From: Jaltomata sinuosa
Lineage: Eukaryota; Streptophyta; Magnoliopsida; Solanales; Solanaceae
NCBI GenBank assembly: GCA_003996215.1
Contig: QJPP01004120.1
Coordinates: 101,058-165,057, forward strand
Length of the DNA stretch: 64,000 nt
Direction: 5' to 3'
Below, piece after piece: positions 32,744-44,312 of the stretch. The translations under genes and the position numbers were made by a program. Position 1 is the first letter of the stretch. Every line of letters starts with the position of its first letter. The notes beneath the pieces are model-generated. The model had not been told where the DNA came from, made no database searches, and saw only the letters and a list, made by a program, of their open reading frames with translations.

Positions 32744-35542
32744 TGTAATGACCATATAGGTCATTTTTGTGCGCTTTTAGTGTTTTGAGCTTTCCTACAC
32801 TAGCTACAAGTCATTTATGACTTGCCGAGATAGTTGGTTTAGTTCTCGAGTAGTTCATTTGTGTTTTCAGTAAATTTCCCTATTTTGAAACTCTAAAAGT
32901 TGAAAGAGTTGACTTTGGTCAACAATCAGAGTATATGGGCTTGGATGGCAATTCCGTTAATGTTGTTAGCTCTGTAGCGTGGACTTTGGACTAGTGGGAC
33001 CTTAGGTTTTGATTCAGAGGCTTTCAGACTCATTTTTTTGCTATTGGTTAGTTTTAGTTAAAAATAAATGCTTTGGGTTTGGGACCCACTTTTTATCAAA
33101 ATAATCTCTGTTAAGAATTATGTCAATTCTGTTGAGTCAGGAATGATATTTTTGATAGGGTAGAATATTTCATTTACATGCGCGTGATTCCGAATGAATG
33201 TCGAGGGTCCATCCGAGTGTTTTTGGACTTGGTTAAAAGTGCTGGTTTTTCCACTACTGGTGCAACCAACTTAACCCTTTGCGTTTGCGATGGGTTAGCC
33301 GTATTTACAAGCATGCATTTGTGTAGCCTCCACTGCATCTATAAAGAAGGGGCTCTAAGCCCCGACTTTGTTTCCTCTTCGCCTTCACGAGGAAAGAGCC
33401 ACGTACGCGAGGCCACATTTGTAGTGGCCTCCTTGCTCTTATGAAGGGCAATTCCCTAGAAATATATATATCTCCTCCTATATTTTCAAATCATTTCAAG
33501 ATGAATTTCCACCTTTTTTAAGAGCTCTAAGCTCAAGAAATTTCTGTGGGATCATCTGGTGATGCTTAGGGTCAGTTGGTTCTTGTCCTTGATTATTCTC
33601 CAATCCATAATTCATAAGTTCCTAGCTCTAATGTCGATTAATTCTCCATTTTAATTCTTGATTTTATCTAGACCATATGGATAGATTTGGACTCAGTTTT
33701 GCAGGCTGATGATGCTCAAATTTTGAGCATGTGATCCTTGTCCTCCGAGGGACATTATTGCAGATTTATTTTTCAGATTCCATAAGCGGGCCCCATGGAT
33801 GACTTTTATCTTTATTTTTGACCCAGAGTATAATTTCACATATGGGTATCATCCTACTCATTTTAACTTGTAGATTATTATTTTAATAGTGTGGCAGCAG
33901 TCGTAGGCTTCTCAAAGGGGAAAAGCCTCAATATAGTGGGTTCATGAGCGCGTGTTCGACCTCCAGGTAGGTTACGACTTACCTTCTTTTAGACTTTGCT
34001 CGATTAAGGTATTTATGTGATCATTTTCTAATGGTTTGTGGGATATTGTTGTTCGAATGCACTTGCCTTAGGTATTTATGATTCGTATAGTGTGTTTTGG
34101 GGCCTTAAAGTAGAATTAAAACTTGGAGCCCTTAGTCTAGGTGGTAGTAACTCCTTTAGAAATTGGCATAGTTGTGTAGTATCCTTTTGATTAGAAATGG
34201 TTGCCTCAACTTAGTTTTAGTTAGTTGCTTGTCTTAAGTGGGGTCCCTTGAAGTTTTATGGTTAGTATAGCGTTTTCCGAATTGTACCTATTCTAGGATA
34301 GTGTCATTTTCTTAGTTTGTTAATTGTAGTTTCCTTTATAATGGGATGGTTGGACTTGACTGCGATCATTGGCGTGATTTCTACCTTATTTCTCATGTTG
34401 CTCATTATTCTTTAATGGCGTATTGATAACTTGGTTTAAAACACCATTTTCAGCTTAAAAATGGGATTTTTGGAACATCTTAAAAGAATTTGATTTTCTT
34501 GAAGAAAAATGTACTATTTAGCCCTGGTTCCAGTCCGGTATGCATATTTACTTATTAAGCACCGGTTCGAGTCCAAGCACACATATTTACTATTTAAGCC
34601 TCGATTTGAGTCTGGACAGGCATATTTACTTATTAAGCTCTGGTTCGAGTTCAGACATATATATTTACTTATTAATCCCCCATTTGAGTCTGTACATGCA
34701 TATATACTATTTAAACCTCAGTTTGAGTCCGCGCATGCATATTTACTTATTAAGTCTCAGTTTGAATTCGGACACACATTAGCATTGATTTATATTCAAA
34801 AGTCTAGTTTGAGTCCAACATGGAGTATAAGTGCACTCATTTCATGTGGCATATCGTGGTTCTCTTCCACATTTATTTACAGTTGTGTGTACCTTCCGAG
34901 CTTATGGGATTTTAGTTAGGTTGTAACTAGATTATTACTTTATGCTTTCCAAGTTATCTACTTTTACTTCCCTTCATTATCTAGTGATGACTTACTATTC
35001 TCTTTCTGACTCCTCTTTCTTATCTTTAGAATATATTCACTTATTATTATACTATATCTTATTTAAGCTCACTCAGCCTATGATGCCTATTGGGTACCGT
35101 GTGTTTTGGTACTCATGATACACCTCTGCATCTTTTTTGATGTAGAACCTAGTATGAGTTATCACCACTGATGTCATCCTTGTGCGTAGCTGCTTTTTGC
35201 AGATCTAGGGTGAGCTCTTTGCGACCAGAGTTGGTCCACCTCTCTCTATTTTTGGACTAGTCTTCAATTGCACTTTTTGAGACTATTTTGTATATATTGT
35301 ATCTATCTAGTACTTCTTCTGTTGTAGTAGCTCTTGTATCGACTGATACCAAGTCTTGGGGGAGTCTTTTGTATGTCTTATTCTTTTTCCTCTCTATATA
35401 TGTATGCATGTTCCGCTTATTTTCCTATTGTTATCTTTTTCTCTTATTAGACCATTACTTGTCCATCTGGGCTAAGGGTTCATCTTACCTATAGGTGGGG
35501 TATAGTACGTGTCATCACGACCTGAGTTTTTAGGTCGTGACA
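32744..35542 (+). repeat. LTR H, plus orientation, with its own primer site
   Basis: 2,799 bp from TGTAATGACCATATAGG to TTTTAGGTCGTGACA. The start and end match the pattern of element E LTRs (TGTAATGACC...GTCGTGACA), a distant relative. Inside: CAG|GTAGGTTACG at 33,964-33,973, a 39-bp minisatellite at 34,540-34,779, and 'ctctgcatcttttttgatgtag' (acceptor-like) ending at 35,146. A partial second copy is at 40,584-42,279. Confidence 0.82.
34540..34779 (+). repeat. 39-bp minisatellite in LTR H, about six units
   Basis: Units follow 'catatttacttattaagc...tcgagtc...ca'. The spacing is regular enough that one frame encodes six 13-residue repeats of the type HIYLLSxGSSxxx. The repeated frame is a by-product of the 39-bp period. 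I do not call it a gene. Confidence 0.85.
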
Positions 35543-36110
35543 GAGTGGTATCAAAGTCTAAGTTCACCAGTGTCGTTGGTAATAGGGCAAGTGTCTAGTA
35601 GAGTCCCGTGGATTAGTACGATGACTTTCGTATCCTATCTTCGCGAGGCTTTATGGAATTCTTAGGAAAATTTTGCATTTTGACTCCATATCGAGCGTTC
35701 TATTCCTAAGAGTTCATAGAAATCTCATTTGTTTCACTCTTTTGTGGAATGGTTAGGAGGAGGGATACAACGTCCATGACTTAGTCCCCTGCACTGGCAG
35801 TTAGGGCTCCAACTAGGAGCAGGTAGAGGTTAACCCCGAGGTTGAGGTCGGGCTGGATCTGCAGCACTAGTTCAGCGCTAGGCCAGAGAGCCATCACCAG
35901 ATCCAATATTTTATCTAGAGCTTGCGGTTGCTCTAGAGTTAATGCCAGAGGATTTGCCACCTCAGCAGACAGTAGGGTAAGGACAAGCCTAGCCTCCACC
36001 AAGACTTGCAGCAACACCGACACTTCAGACCGTTATTGTCCAGCTATTCGGTGTATTGGGAGGTATGAAGTACCGGCTATGACTACACGCTGAGTGTAAA
36101 TTTGAGAATC
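35543..36110 (+). pseudogene. gag: Element H leader, primer site and gag start remnant
   Basis: TGGTATCAAAGTC at 35,546-35,558 is a tRNA-Met-type primer site with one change. The leader 'ctaagttcaccagtgtc...' is homologous to the leader of element E at 49,395 onward. An ATG at 35,749 gives MVRRRDTTS, like a gag start, followed after stops by Arg/Gly/Pro-rich coding-like sequence. About 360 bases later the similarity is lost. No pol follows, so the internal region is truncated. Confidence 0.65.
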
Positions 36111-36358
36111 TTATGCTTCAACTTAAACGTGGCAAAAGTAGTTATCTGGCACATTATGGAGGAGGTCTCATCTAAGGAAGGCGTATGATAGGATAGCATT
36201 ATTTTATTTAAAGGGAAAAAGGACCCCCTCCGTTTGTAGCCAAACCTTTTTAAGTGAGTACAGTTGGAAAGTGATTCTTATGGGATATGACTATGGATTG
36301 TCTATTAGATTATCCATAGAATATTTCATGATTTCTTCTCAAAATCTATGTTGTCTTT
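36111..36358. other. Unassigned stretch
   Basis: No coding or LTR similarity recognised. Possibly the remains of the element H interior. Confidence 0.4.
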
Positions 36359-37461
36359 CATAATGACCCTCAAGGTCATTTTTATGTCTTTCACCATTTT
36401 CCCCGGTTTGACAATACCCACAACTTTAGTTTATTATTTATGATTTGGAGGGATAGGTGGCTCAATTTTTGAGGGAATTAGATAAGGTTTTGGTGAGTTT
36501 TTGATTTTATGAAGTTGAAAACTTAGAAAGTTTGACCAAAGCCAATACTTGATGTTAGATAGGTAGAGTTCAAGTTTTGATGATTTCACTAGGTCCGAGG
36601 GGTGAATTTTAGCCTGGGTAGAGGGTCAGTTTAGTTGGCGAGGCTCCAAGGGGTGTTTTGGTCATTTGGTTGAAATACTAGAGTTTCTTTATGTTTAGGT
36701 TGCTGGTGCAACCTTCTTCTTTTTGCAAAGGGTTGACCGCATTTTCCAAGAAGGACAAGGTGACCCCTTATGATCGTGGCAATTGGTCATGTTGGAAAAG
36801 AAGGGTTGTTGGGTAGGGTTCCATTCTGCTTTTGCATCAATATCATGGGCTCCACATTTACAAAGGACAAGTCAGGTTGCCTTCGTGATAACAGTCGCTG
36901 CTCCACTTTCGCAAAGAAGGGATTAGCTGGGAAAGATTTAAATTTCCAAATTTCGAACTTATGCTCATTTTTCATTTTTAGGAGTTTTAAAACTCGGATT
37001 AAGGCAATTTTTGAAGGATTTTTGAAGATTCTTCATGAGGTAAGTTTCTAACCTTCCTTTTGGTAATTTTTTAAACGATTCTACGTTAATTTCATTAATA
37101 AATTGTATGTTTGAAATTTATTTTTGGGACTTTTTCCCCCAAAACTAAGAGAGTGTAACATGGTGATTTGAGGTCTGATTTGAGCTCTGTTTTTTTATGA
37201 CATTACATATTTTAGTTTCTTATCTTGTGGGTAAAGTAATTTCTAAAGAATTTTTCATTTTTGTCATCAGATTCTGAGGGTTGAATTTTTGACTCAAGTT
37301 TGACCCAACGTTTTTATCGCAATATGGGTATTAATGGACTCACATTCATGTTAGAACATGCTTATGATAGATTGGATGAGTTTTAAGGACATTCAGAAGG
37401 AGACGGCTACTTTGTCACCGCTGGTGGCTGACAGTTCAGCTTCGAGGTAGGATATGACTTA
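36359..37461 (+). repeat. LTR fragment J2
   Basis: CATAATGACCCTCAAGGTCATTT at 36,359 is close to the TGTAATGACC start of families E and H. It contains the J landmarks (36,720-37,300), GAG|GTAAGTTTC at 37,036-37,044 and GAGGTAGGATATGACTTA just before the MITE. It is interrupted by the MITE at 37,462. Confidence 0.65.
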
Positions 37462-37671
37462 GAGCCTGTTTGGATTGGCTTATTTTAAGTGCTTTTAAGC
37501 CAAAATACTTTTTAAGCACTTTTGAAGTGTTTGTGTAAAATGAAAAAGTGCTTTTAAGCACTTCTTTTTAAGCTAAAAAGGTAAAAATAAGTCAAAAGCC
37601 AAAAGTTAGGATTTGTAGCTTTTGGCTTTTGACTTATAAGCCAAAAAACAAAAGCTAATCCAAACACCCAC
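37462..37671. mobile_element. 210-bp Tourist-like MITE with TTA target duplication
   Basis: Ends are GAGCCTGTTTGGATTGGCTT and the complement of GTGGGTGTTTGGATTAGCTT, which match over most of 20 bases, including the whole GTTTGGATT core. TTA flanks both sides (37,459-37,461 and 37,672-37,674). A 3-bp TTA duplication and this size fit PIF/Harbinger-derived Tourist MITEs. The interior is rich in 'aagtgcttttaagc' inverted words and could fold into a long hairpin. No coding capacity; it would depend on a transposase elsewhere. Confidence 0.82.
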
Positions 37672-37686
37672 TTACTCTTTTTCGTG

Positions 37687-38425
37687 AAGAAAGTTAAAAC
37701 CTCTTATTGTAACTCTTTAGAAGCCTTTACCTATTTACTATAAATACCTAGTATTCATTCTCTTATTAGTCAGTTCTAACTAATCACTTATCTTTACTTA
37801 TATCGATTACGTATATTATTAAATGATGAGTAGTTTATATTTCTAGCAGAATAATTTTAAATAGCAACATTTAAATGAGTTACCTCTAATTCGTTATAAG
37901 AATCTAGTATTACACATTAACTTGTTGAATTTGATCGCACTTCTTGCGGTTATTTCCTGAAGAATTATCAATGCATTTATGAATTAGTTGTTTTTTGATA
38001 AAATTTAATCAAAATAAAAAAGAACAACGATAACTATTAAACTACTTTCTAATATATAAAAATTATATCTATTGATATCATACCAACAATAATTAGGCAA
38101 GTACAATACCAAAAGAAAAATCACAAAGTTTGCTTATATTCTTTTTGTATTAACATATTATTAAATTTGAATAGAACTCAATTCGTCGTTGTGCAATATT
38201 AGTGTATCACCATCGATCATTTTTAAATTGTATCAAATGTGTATGAAAGAAATTTCACGAATCTTAACATATTTTCCTAAGTAGAAGGAGAAAAATAATA
38301 AAGACTAAAGAAAAAAAGGTACAACAAAAGTAAACAATTGAACAAACTCACAAAATTAATAAAGTTAAAACCTCTAATCCGAACTTCTTACAAACCTCTA
38401 CCTACGGACTATAAATAAATGTGTT
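37687..38425 (+). repeat. AT-rich segment flanked by a direct repeat with TATA boxes
   Basis: AAGTTAAAACCTCTTATTGT...CTATAAATACC at about 37,687-37,750 and AAGTTAAAACCTCTAATCCG...CTATAAATAAA at about 38,361-38,425 are diverged direct copies about 673 bp apart. Each has a TATAAATA box at the same internal place. The AT-rich interval holds no recognisable coding sequence. It could be a small LTR-type element (TRIM-like), a tandem LTR remnant or duplicated promoter DNA. Confidence 0.5.
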
Positions 38426-38515
38426 TCACAACCAATTTGCACTATTGGTTTATCTTCACGGGTTTTTGAATGAGTTTCAGGGTCCATTCCGAGGTTTGAA
38501 CTAATTTTTGAGTTG

Positions 38516-38705
38516 CCGTCAACTGTTACTTGGAGCAACCTTCTTCACTTTTGTGAAGAGTTGACCGTATTCTCAAAAAAGGACCAACTGGTCCTTCACG
38601 ATCTTTGGCCCCTGGTCTTGTTCACAAAGAAGGAATCAGCAGGGACAGATTTAAATTTCTAGATTTTGAATTTATGCTCATTTTAAATTTTTGGGTGTTT
38701 TAGAA
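38516..38705 (+). repeat. LTR fragment J3
   Basis: Very close to 30,325-30,516: GAGCAACCTTCTTCACTTTTGTGAAGAG through 'atttttgggtgttttagaac'. The match ends exactly where LTR K1 sequence starts. CTTCACTTTTGTGAAG is a perfect 6-bp stem with a 4-base loop. Confidence 0.75.
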
Positions 38706-40176
38706 CCATAAAAAGAAATACAACCAAAATAATAAGCAATCCCGTACCAGGCGTGGTACCCGAGCCAACTAAATAGTAACCTGTACCACACGTGGTACCC
38801 GAGCCAACCGAAAGTCATACAGAAATCTAATCAGTCACACACAATGAACAAAATACACTTGTAAACCAACAACTAATACACCAGTTCATTTACAAGACTA
38901 AAAACAGGACTTTTGGACATTCCTAAATCATTGCCTAAGCAATGCAAATTATAGAAATACTTAGATAAAAGTATACAAACATAAAATGCATACAAGAAAT
39001 CAATAACCATCACCTACCCCCATTCCGGGTGTATAATCTTAACCTTGAAATCCCGTCCAAAGACTAACCCCGGTTCACCCTTTAATGCACACTAGTAGAT
39101 TCACTTATTCCTGACCCTCCTCCTAGGACCTAAATACAACATGGAGAAACCTCCCCTAACCTTGGTAATACCACCATTTATCATATTCTACTTTTTATAC
39201 CAATATATTTCTCGAAACTTTCGTTCCTTTCACAATCATTTAATTACCAAACCTTTTCGGTTCTCCAAACATTCCCGACATTATAGTCCCTGGATTGTAT
39301 TTCATACCCTACCTAATTAAGTATAACAACCCCAGATTATTACAATATATTATACAAATCAACCATCTCTAGTTTAACCAATTCAACACAACAATTCTCC
39401 TCCAGACTCCATGCCCGAAGGCCTAGGCATGGATTCTCCCTTTCAATCTATACAACAAGTATAAAATGGAAGCAGGTCAATCTACTCAATAAAGAAAACC
39501 TAGCCTACCTGGATGCCAAGCTGCTGCACAATGCATATTCTGGCTCCGTGAAGGCGTTCCTTGATGGATGACAGGCCTGAAATCCATGGTTTTGCATTCT
39601 TTCAGCCGGAATCCCTCCTCCCCATGGCTGCCAAGCTTTGGAGCAGCCTAGGAATATTTTTGGAGCAACCCTCATTTGTTTTTGACTAAAAAAGGGAGAA
39701 TTGGATTATAAAACCCGTTTCTGGGATTTCTTATTCCGTTATTCCGCTATAGCGGATTGCCAACCGCTATGGCGGTACCACTATAGCTACCTAAATCCTT
39801 CTACAATGGACTCAATTTTTCAGCACGAACAGTCTTCAGTAAAATAGTCATAACTTTTTATCAGGAAGTGGATTGTCAAACGTTTGGTGGCATTGGAAAG
39901 AAGACTCATAGATGTTTAATTTTGTGGTTATTGGGACCCCTAACTCCTTTTATTCGAGGAGGAATACACGTTTGAAGTTAACCCTAGTTTAAACTTAGCC
40001 TGAAACTAAATCGGTAAGGAAGCTTTCAACTTAAATTTGTGCTAGGAGTATTGTATGACCTTAGTACATACCAAATGTACTCTCATACTAAAGAATTAAT
40101 CCTAACTCTTATTACGAATGAGAGGAACCTGCCTTGATCGCAGATATTTTTAGTAACGATGGAACATGCCGTTACA
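38706..40176 (-). repeat. LTR K1, minus orientation, 3'-truncated
   Basis: The sense start is the complement of the GTTACA end at 40,176 (TGTAACGGCATG). Moving leftward it shows CCGCTATAGCGG-type words near 39,730-39,785, TATAAT (plus ATTATA 39,705-39,710), CAG|GTAGGCT (complement of 39,502-39,511) and two GGTACC-hairpin units (38,741-38,812). It is homologous to K2 on the opposite strand, roughly three quarters identical by eye over sampled blocks. The part past the hairpin units is missing. Confidence 0.75.
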
Positions 40177-40583
40177 ATACCAATAGAGGTATGTAGATTA
40201 ATTTTGCACCTAACGGGCTTATGGGGTTCCATGTAGGTTATATTGATTATTTTTTTTACCTGTCAAGCATTTGGGAGACTAGTCAGGTTGTTGTTTGATT
40301 ATTGTTTTATTATTTGTTCCTGGAATCGCAAGGCTGTGTTATGATTATTATTGACTTTTCTTCTCGAGTACGTTTGATATTTGATGATATCAAATTATCT
40401 CAGTTCAGTTAAGTTGATTGTTGATTTATTAATGTTTTTATGGGTTAATCCATGAACAAGTAAGTACATTTTAGATACCTCTGACTCTCTGCCTGAGTAT
40501 TTACAATACTTTATAATAACAGTTCAACTACATATAGATTTAGGACTTCGTAAGTACATTCAGATTATGTTTGTCCCCTTATA
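40177..40583 (+). repeat. LTR G fragment, second copy
   Basis: Colinear with 32,339-32,743, starting ATACCAATAG[A/G]GGTATGTAG. It runs without a break into the second copy of LTR H. Confidence 0.8.
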
Positions 40584-42279
40584 TGTAATGACCATGTAGG
40601 TCATTGTTGTGCGCTTTTAGTGTTTTGGGCTTTCCTACACTAGCTACAGGCCATTTATGACTTACCGAGATAGTTGGTTAGGTTCTGGAGCAGTTTATTT
40701 TTGTTTTCAGCAAATTTTCCTATTTTAAAACTCTTAAAGTTGGAAGAGTTGACTTTGGTCAGTAATCAGAGTATACGGGCTTGGAAGGGAATTCCATCAG
40801 TGTTGTTAGCTCTGTAGCGTGGACTTTGGGCTAGTGGGACCTTAGGTTTGGGCTCTAAGGCTTTCGAACTCATTTTGTGCTATTGGTTGGTTTTAGTCAA
40901 AAATAAATATTTTGAGTGTGGGACCTACATTTATCAAAACAATCATTATTGGGAATTTTGTCGATTCCATTGAGTCTGTAATGCTATTTTTGGTATGGTA
41001 GAATATTTCATCTACATGCGCGTGATTCCGAATGAATGTCGAGGGTCCATCTGAGTGTTTTTGGACTTGGTTAAAATTGCTGGTTTTTCCACTACTGGTG
41101 CAACCAACTTAACCCTTTGCATTTGCAATGGGTTAGCCGTATTTACAACCATGCAGTTGCGTCACCTCCACTACATCTGTAAAGAAGGGGATCTAGGCCC
41201 CGTCTTTGTTTCCTCTTCACCTTCACAAGGAAATGGCCGCATATGCGAGGCCGCATCCGTGGTGGCCTCCCCGTGTTTGTGAAGGGCAATTCCCTAGAAA
41301 TACATATATCTTCTCCTCCATTTTCAAATCATTTCCAGACAAATTTCCACCATTGTTAAGAGTTATAAGCTCAAGAAATTGTTGTGGTATAATCTTGTGA
41401 AGCTTAGGGTCAGTTGGTTCTTGTCTGTGATTATTCTCCAATCTATAATTCTTAAGTTCCTAGCTCTAATGCCGATTATTCTCCATTTTAATTGTTGATT
41501 TTATCTAGACCTTGGGGATTGATTTGGACTCAGTTTTGTAGGCTGATAATGCTCAAATTATGAGCATGTGATCCTTGTCCCCCGAGGGACATTATTGCAG
41601 ATTCAATTTTCAAATCCCATAAGCGGGCCCCATGAGTGACTTTTAGCCTGATTTTTGGCACAGAGCATAATTTCACATATGGGTATCATCCTACTCACTT
41701 TGACTCGTAGATTATTATTTTGATAGTGTGGCAGCAGTCGGAGGCTTCTCAAAAGGGAAAAGTTTCAATATAGTGAGTTTTTGAGAGCGTGTTTGACCTC
41801 CACGTAGGTTACGACTTACCTTCTTTTAGACTTTGCTCGATTAAGGTATTTGTGTGATAATTTTATAATGGCTTGTAGGATATTGTTGTTCGAATGCACT
41901 TTCCTTAGGTATTTATGATTTGTATAGTGTGTTTTGGGGACTTAGAGTAAAATTAAAACTTGGAACCCTTACTCTAGGTGGTAGTAACTCCTTTAGGAAT
42001 TGGCATAGTTGTGTAGTATCCTTGTGATTAGAATTGGTTGCCTCAACTTAGTTTTAGTTAGGATCTTGTCTTAGGTGGGGTCTTTTGAGGTTTTATAGTT
42101 AGTATAATGTTTCCCAAAATGTACCTATTCTAGGTTAGTGTCATTTTCTTAGTTTGTGAACTGTAGTTTCCTTTATTATGGGATGGTTGGACTTGATTGT
42201 GATCATTGGCGTGACTTCTACCTTATTTCTCATATTGCTCATTATTTTGTAATGGCGTATTGATAACTTGGTTTAAAAT
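40584..42279 (+). repeat. LTR H fragment, second copy
   Basis: Colinear with 32,744-34,443, from TGTAATGACCATGTAGG to 'ataacttggtttaaaa'. It is cut by LTR K2 before reaching the minisatellite. The donor-like site here is CAC|GTAGGTTACG (changed from CAG). Confidence 0.82.
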
Positions 42280-42646
42280 TATAACAACTTGTTCAATCAT
42301 TATTAAAAGGCACCTTGTATCGGGTGGGATATTCGTGCAAAGAAACGGGTTAGAAAACTATCAGGTTGAGCAGTTGAAAATTCTCGGCTAGGCTAGTATC
42401 GTCCAGTTTTGGAGCGAGGTATGATCTAGGGCAATCTGGGTAAGTATTAGGTAATCTGTCTTGTTTTGAGCCAGTTTTATATTTAGCTAAAACATAAAGG
42501 AGTCTGAGGGTCTTTTTGAAATTGAATTTGGGTAAGTAAAACTCCCGGTATCGAGGTTGACGTGACAGGGTTGTTCCAAAAAGTTAGGAAAATGAGTGTG
42601 TTGTAAAGTGGACCAATTTGGGGAATTTATGACTTTCTGTCCCGTG

Positions 42647-42800
42647 TCAACCGCCATAGCGGTTGACATATCACTGTAGCGAACTCCGCTATAACAGAGA
42701 AATTACTGCTATAGTGGAAGTCAACATCGATCAGCACCACTATAGCGGATGGTTCAGCTATGGAGGCACCGCTATAGCGGAGCATGGACCGCTATAGTAG
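42647..42800 (+). promoter_or_regulatory. Array of CCGCTATAGCGG-type words upstream of a TATA-like box in K2
   Basis: At least six variants of the self-complementary word occur within about 155 bases: CCGCCATAGCGG at 42,650, 'cactgtagcg', CCGCTATAAC, 'actgctatagtgg', 'ccactatagcgg', CCGCTATAGCGG. They end about 35 bases before TATAAT. The placement suggests an enhancer or silencer-binding cluster (inference). Confidence 0.5.
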
Positions 42801-43738
42801 AGTGACAGGATCAGAAAACTCAAAAAATGGGTTTTATAATTTCATTCTCTCCCATTCAGCCCCAAAATAGAGAAGGGTTACTCCAAGAACCCTCCTAGGC
42901 TGCTCCAATGCTTGGGAGCCATGGGGAGGGGAGATTCTGGCTAAAGGGATGCGAAACCACGGATTTGGGGCTGTCAATTGTCAGGGAATGCCTTCACAAA
43001 GCAAAAAATTGCATGGTCTAGCTGCTCGACATCCAGGTAGTCTAGGTTTTCTTTATTGAGTAGATTGACTCACTTCTTTTTCATATCATTGTATAGATTG
43101 GAAAGGAGAATCCAGGTTTAGGCCTTCAGGCACGGAGTTTGGAGGAGAATTATTGTTGTTGAATTGGTTAATCTAGAACTGTTTGAGTGGTGATAGTGTG
43201 TTATGACATTTTGGGTTGTTATGATTAACTGGGTTGTGTGATGAAAAATCTGAGGACTAGGGTGTCGGGAAGGTTTGAGGAATCGGGAAACTTGGGTAAT
43301 TAAACCACAGGTTAAAAAGGGGATAGTCTGAAATGTTGTTATAAAGAAACTGTAATATCATAAATGGTTAAATTACCAATGTTAGGGAAGTCTCTCCCCT
43401 GGTTGTATTTCGGTCCAAGGCGGGGCCCCAGGAATGGGTGTATCTACTAGCATGTGTTAAAGGGTAAGTTGGGCTTAGTCTTCGAACGGGATTTAAGGTT
43501 GAGTTTATGTACCCAAAATGGGGGTAGGTGATAGTTATTGATTTTCATATGCATTGTATGTTTGTGCATTGTTACTTAAGTATTGTATGAGTTGCATGCT
43601 TAGGGAATAGTTATTAATGTCTAAATGTCTGGTAATCAGTCTTGTGAAATGAACTTGTTTTGTTTGCTTGTTGGTTTTACAAGTATGTTGTTCATTGGTT
43701 GTGATTGATTGGACTTGATGTGACATTCGTTTGTCTCC

Positions 43739-43895
43739 GGTACCATGCCTGGTACGGGTATACTAACGGTTGGCTAGGGTACCACGCCTGGTACGGGTAT
43801 ACTAATGGTTTGCTTGGGTACCACGCCTGGTATGGAAATTCATAATGGTTAGCTCAGGTACCACGCCTGGTATGGGTTATGTTATTTGCATTGTT
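43739..43895 (+). repeat. Tandem hairpin repeat in K2, four units of 39-40 bp
   Basis: GGTACCAYGCCTGGTAYGG recurs at 43,739, 43,778, 43,817 and 43,857. Each unit holds GTACCA and TGGTAC around CGCC, a 6-bp stem with a 4-base loop. Two related units are in K1 at 38,741-38,812. Confidence 0.85.
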
Positions 43896-44312
43896 GTATC
43901 CTTTCGATGGCTCCATGAGTGGACCAGATTGTAAATTGTTGAAATGTGATTATTGCATATGGCCCATGATAGGCATGGTAATCATATTTGTATATGAAAT
44001 TGGTCCTGGGGTGGACCAGTAGTCACATGTTAACACTTAGTTGTTGGTCTAGGGATTCTTGATTGGTCCGGGTAATGAAAAAAGGTAAATGTCATGTTTA
44101 TTATTGTTGTTGAATGATTGTTGAACCTGTTTCATGTGGTTGATATGTTTAAAAGAAAGACTGAGAGTCTGGAATTATATTGTTCCGAGTCTAATTGTTA
44201 CTTATTGTTCTTCACCTGTTGGGTTCCTGAGAGGGCCGGGAGTTATTATCATTTAGCGTATAGTTGGTCCTTGAAGGGCCGAGTTAGTGTGCTTAAGTGA
44301 CAAGGTGGTTCT

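Larger units (their letters stand above)
42280..44312 (+). repeat. LTR K2, plus orientation, interrupted by element D
   Basis: Begins TATAACAACTTGTTCAATC, alignable with the K1 start TGTAACGGCATGTTCCATC. Contains CCGCTATAGCGG-like words at 42,647-42,800, including a perfect 12-bp palindrome at 42,769-42,780, TATAAT at 42,835-42,840, CAG|GTAGTC at 43,034-43,042, and a four-unit hairpin array at 43,739-43,895. It is cut at 44,312 by the 5' LTR of D, so its end should lie past the right edge. Confidence 0.72.

Noticed and set aside
33178..33444. 88-codon open frame with a similar frame at 41,055-41,282
   Set aside because: Both lie inside copies of LTR H. Substitutions between them change residues freely, and no known domain is seen. 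Shared descent of the LTR explains the similarity.
34509..34919. 136-codon open frame in LTR H
   Set aside because: Driven by the 39-bp minisatellite with a length divisible by three.
31035..35542. A single 4.5-kb LTR covering G and H
   Set aside because: The TGTAATGACC start at 32,744 matches the starts of H copy 2 and of E, and the total exceeds relatives. It is not fully excluded, because the G|H junction occurs twice.
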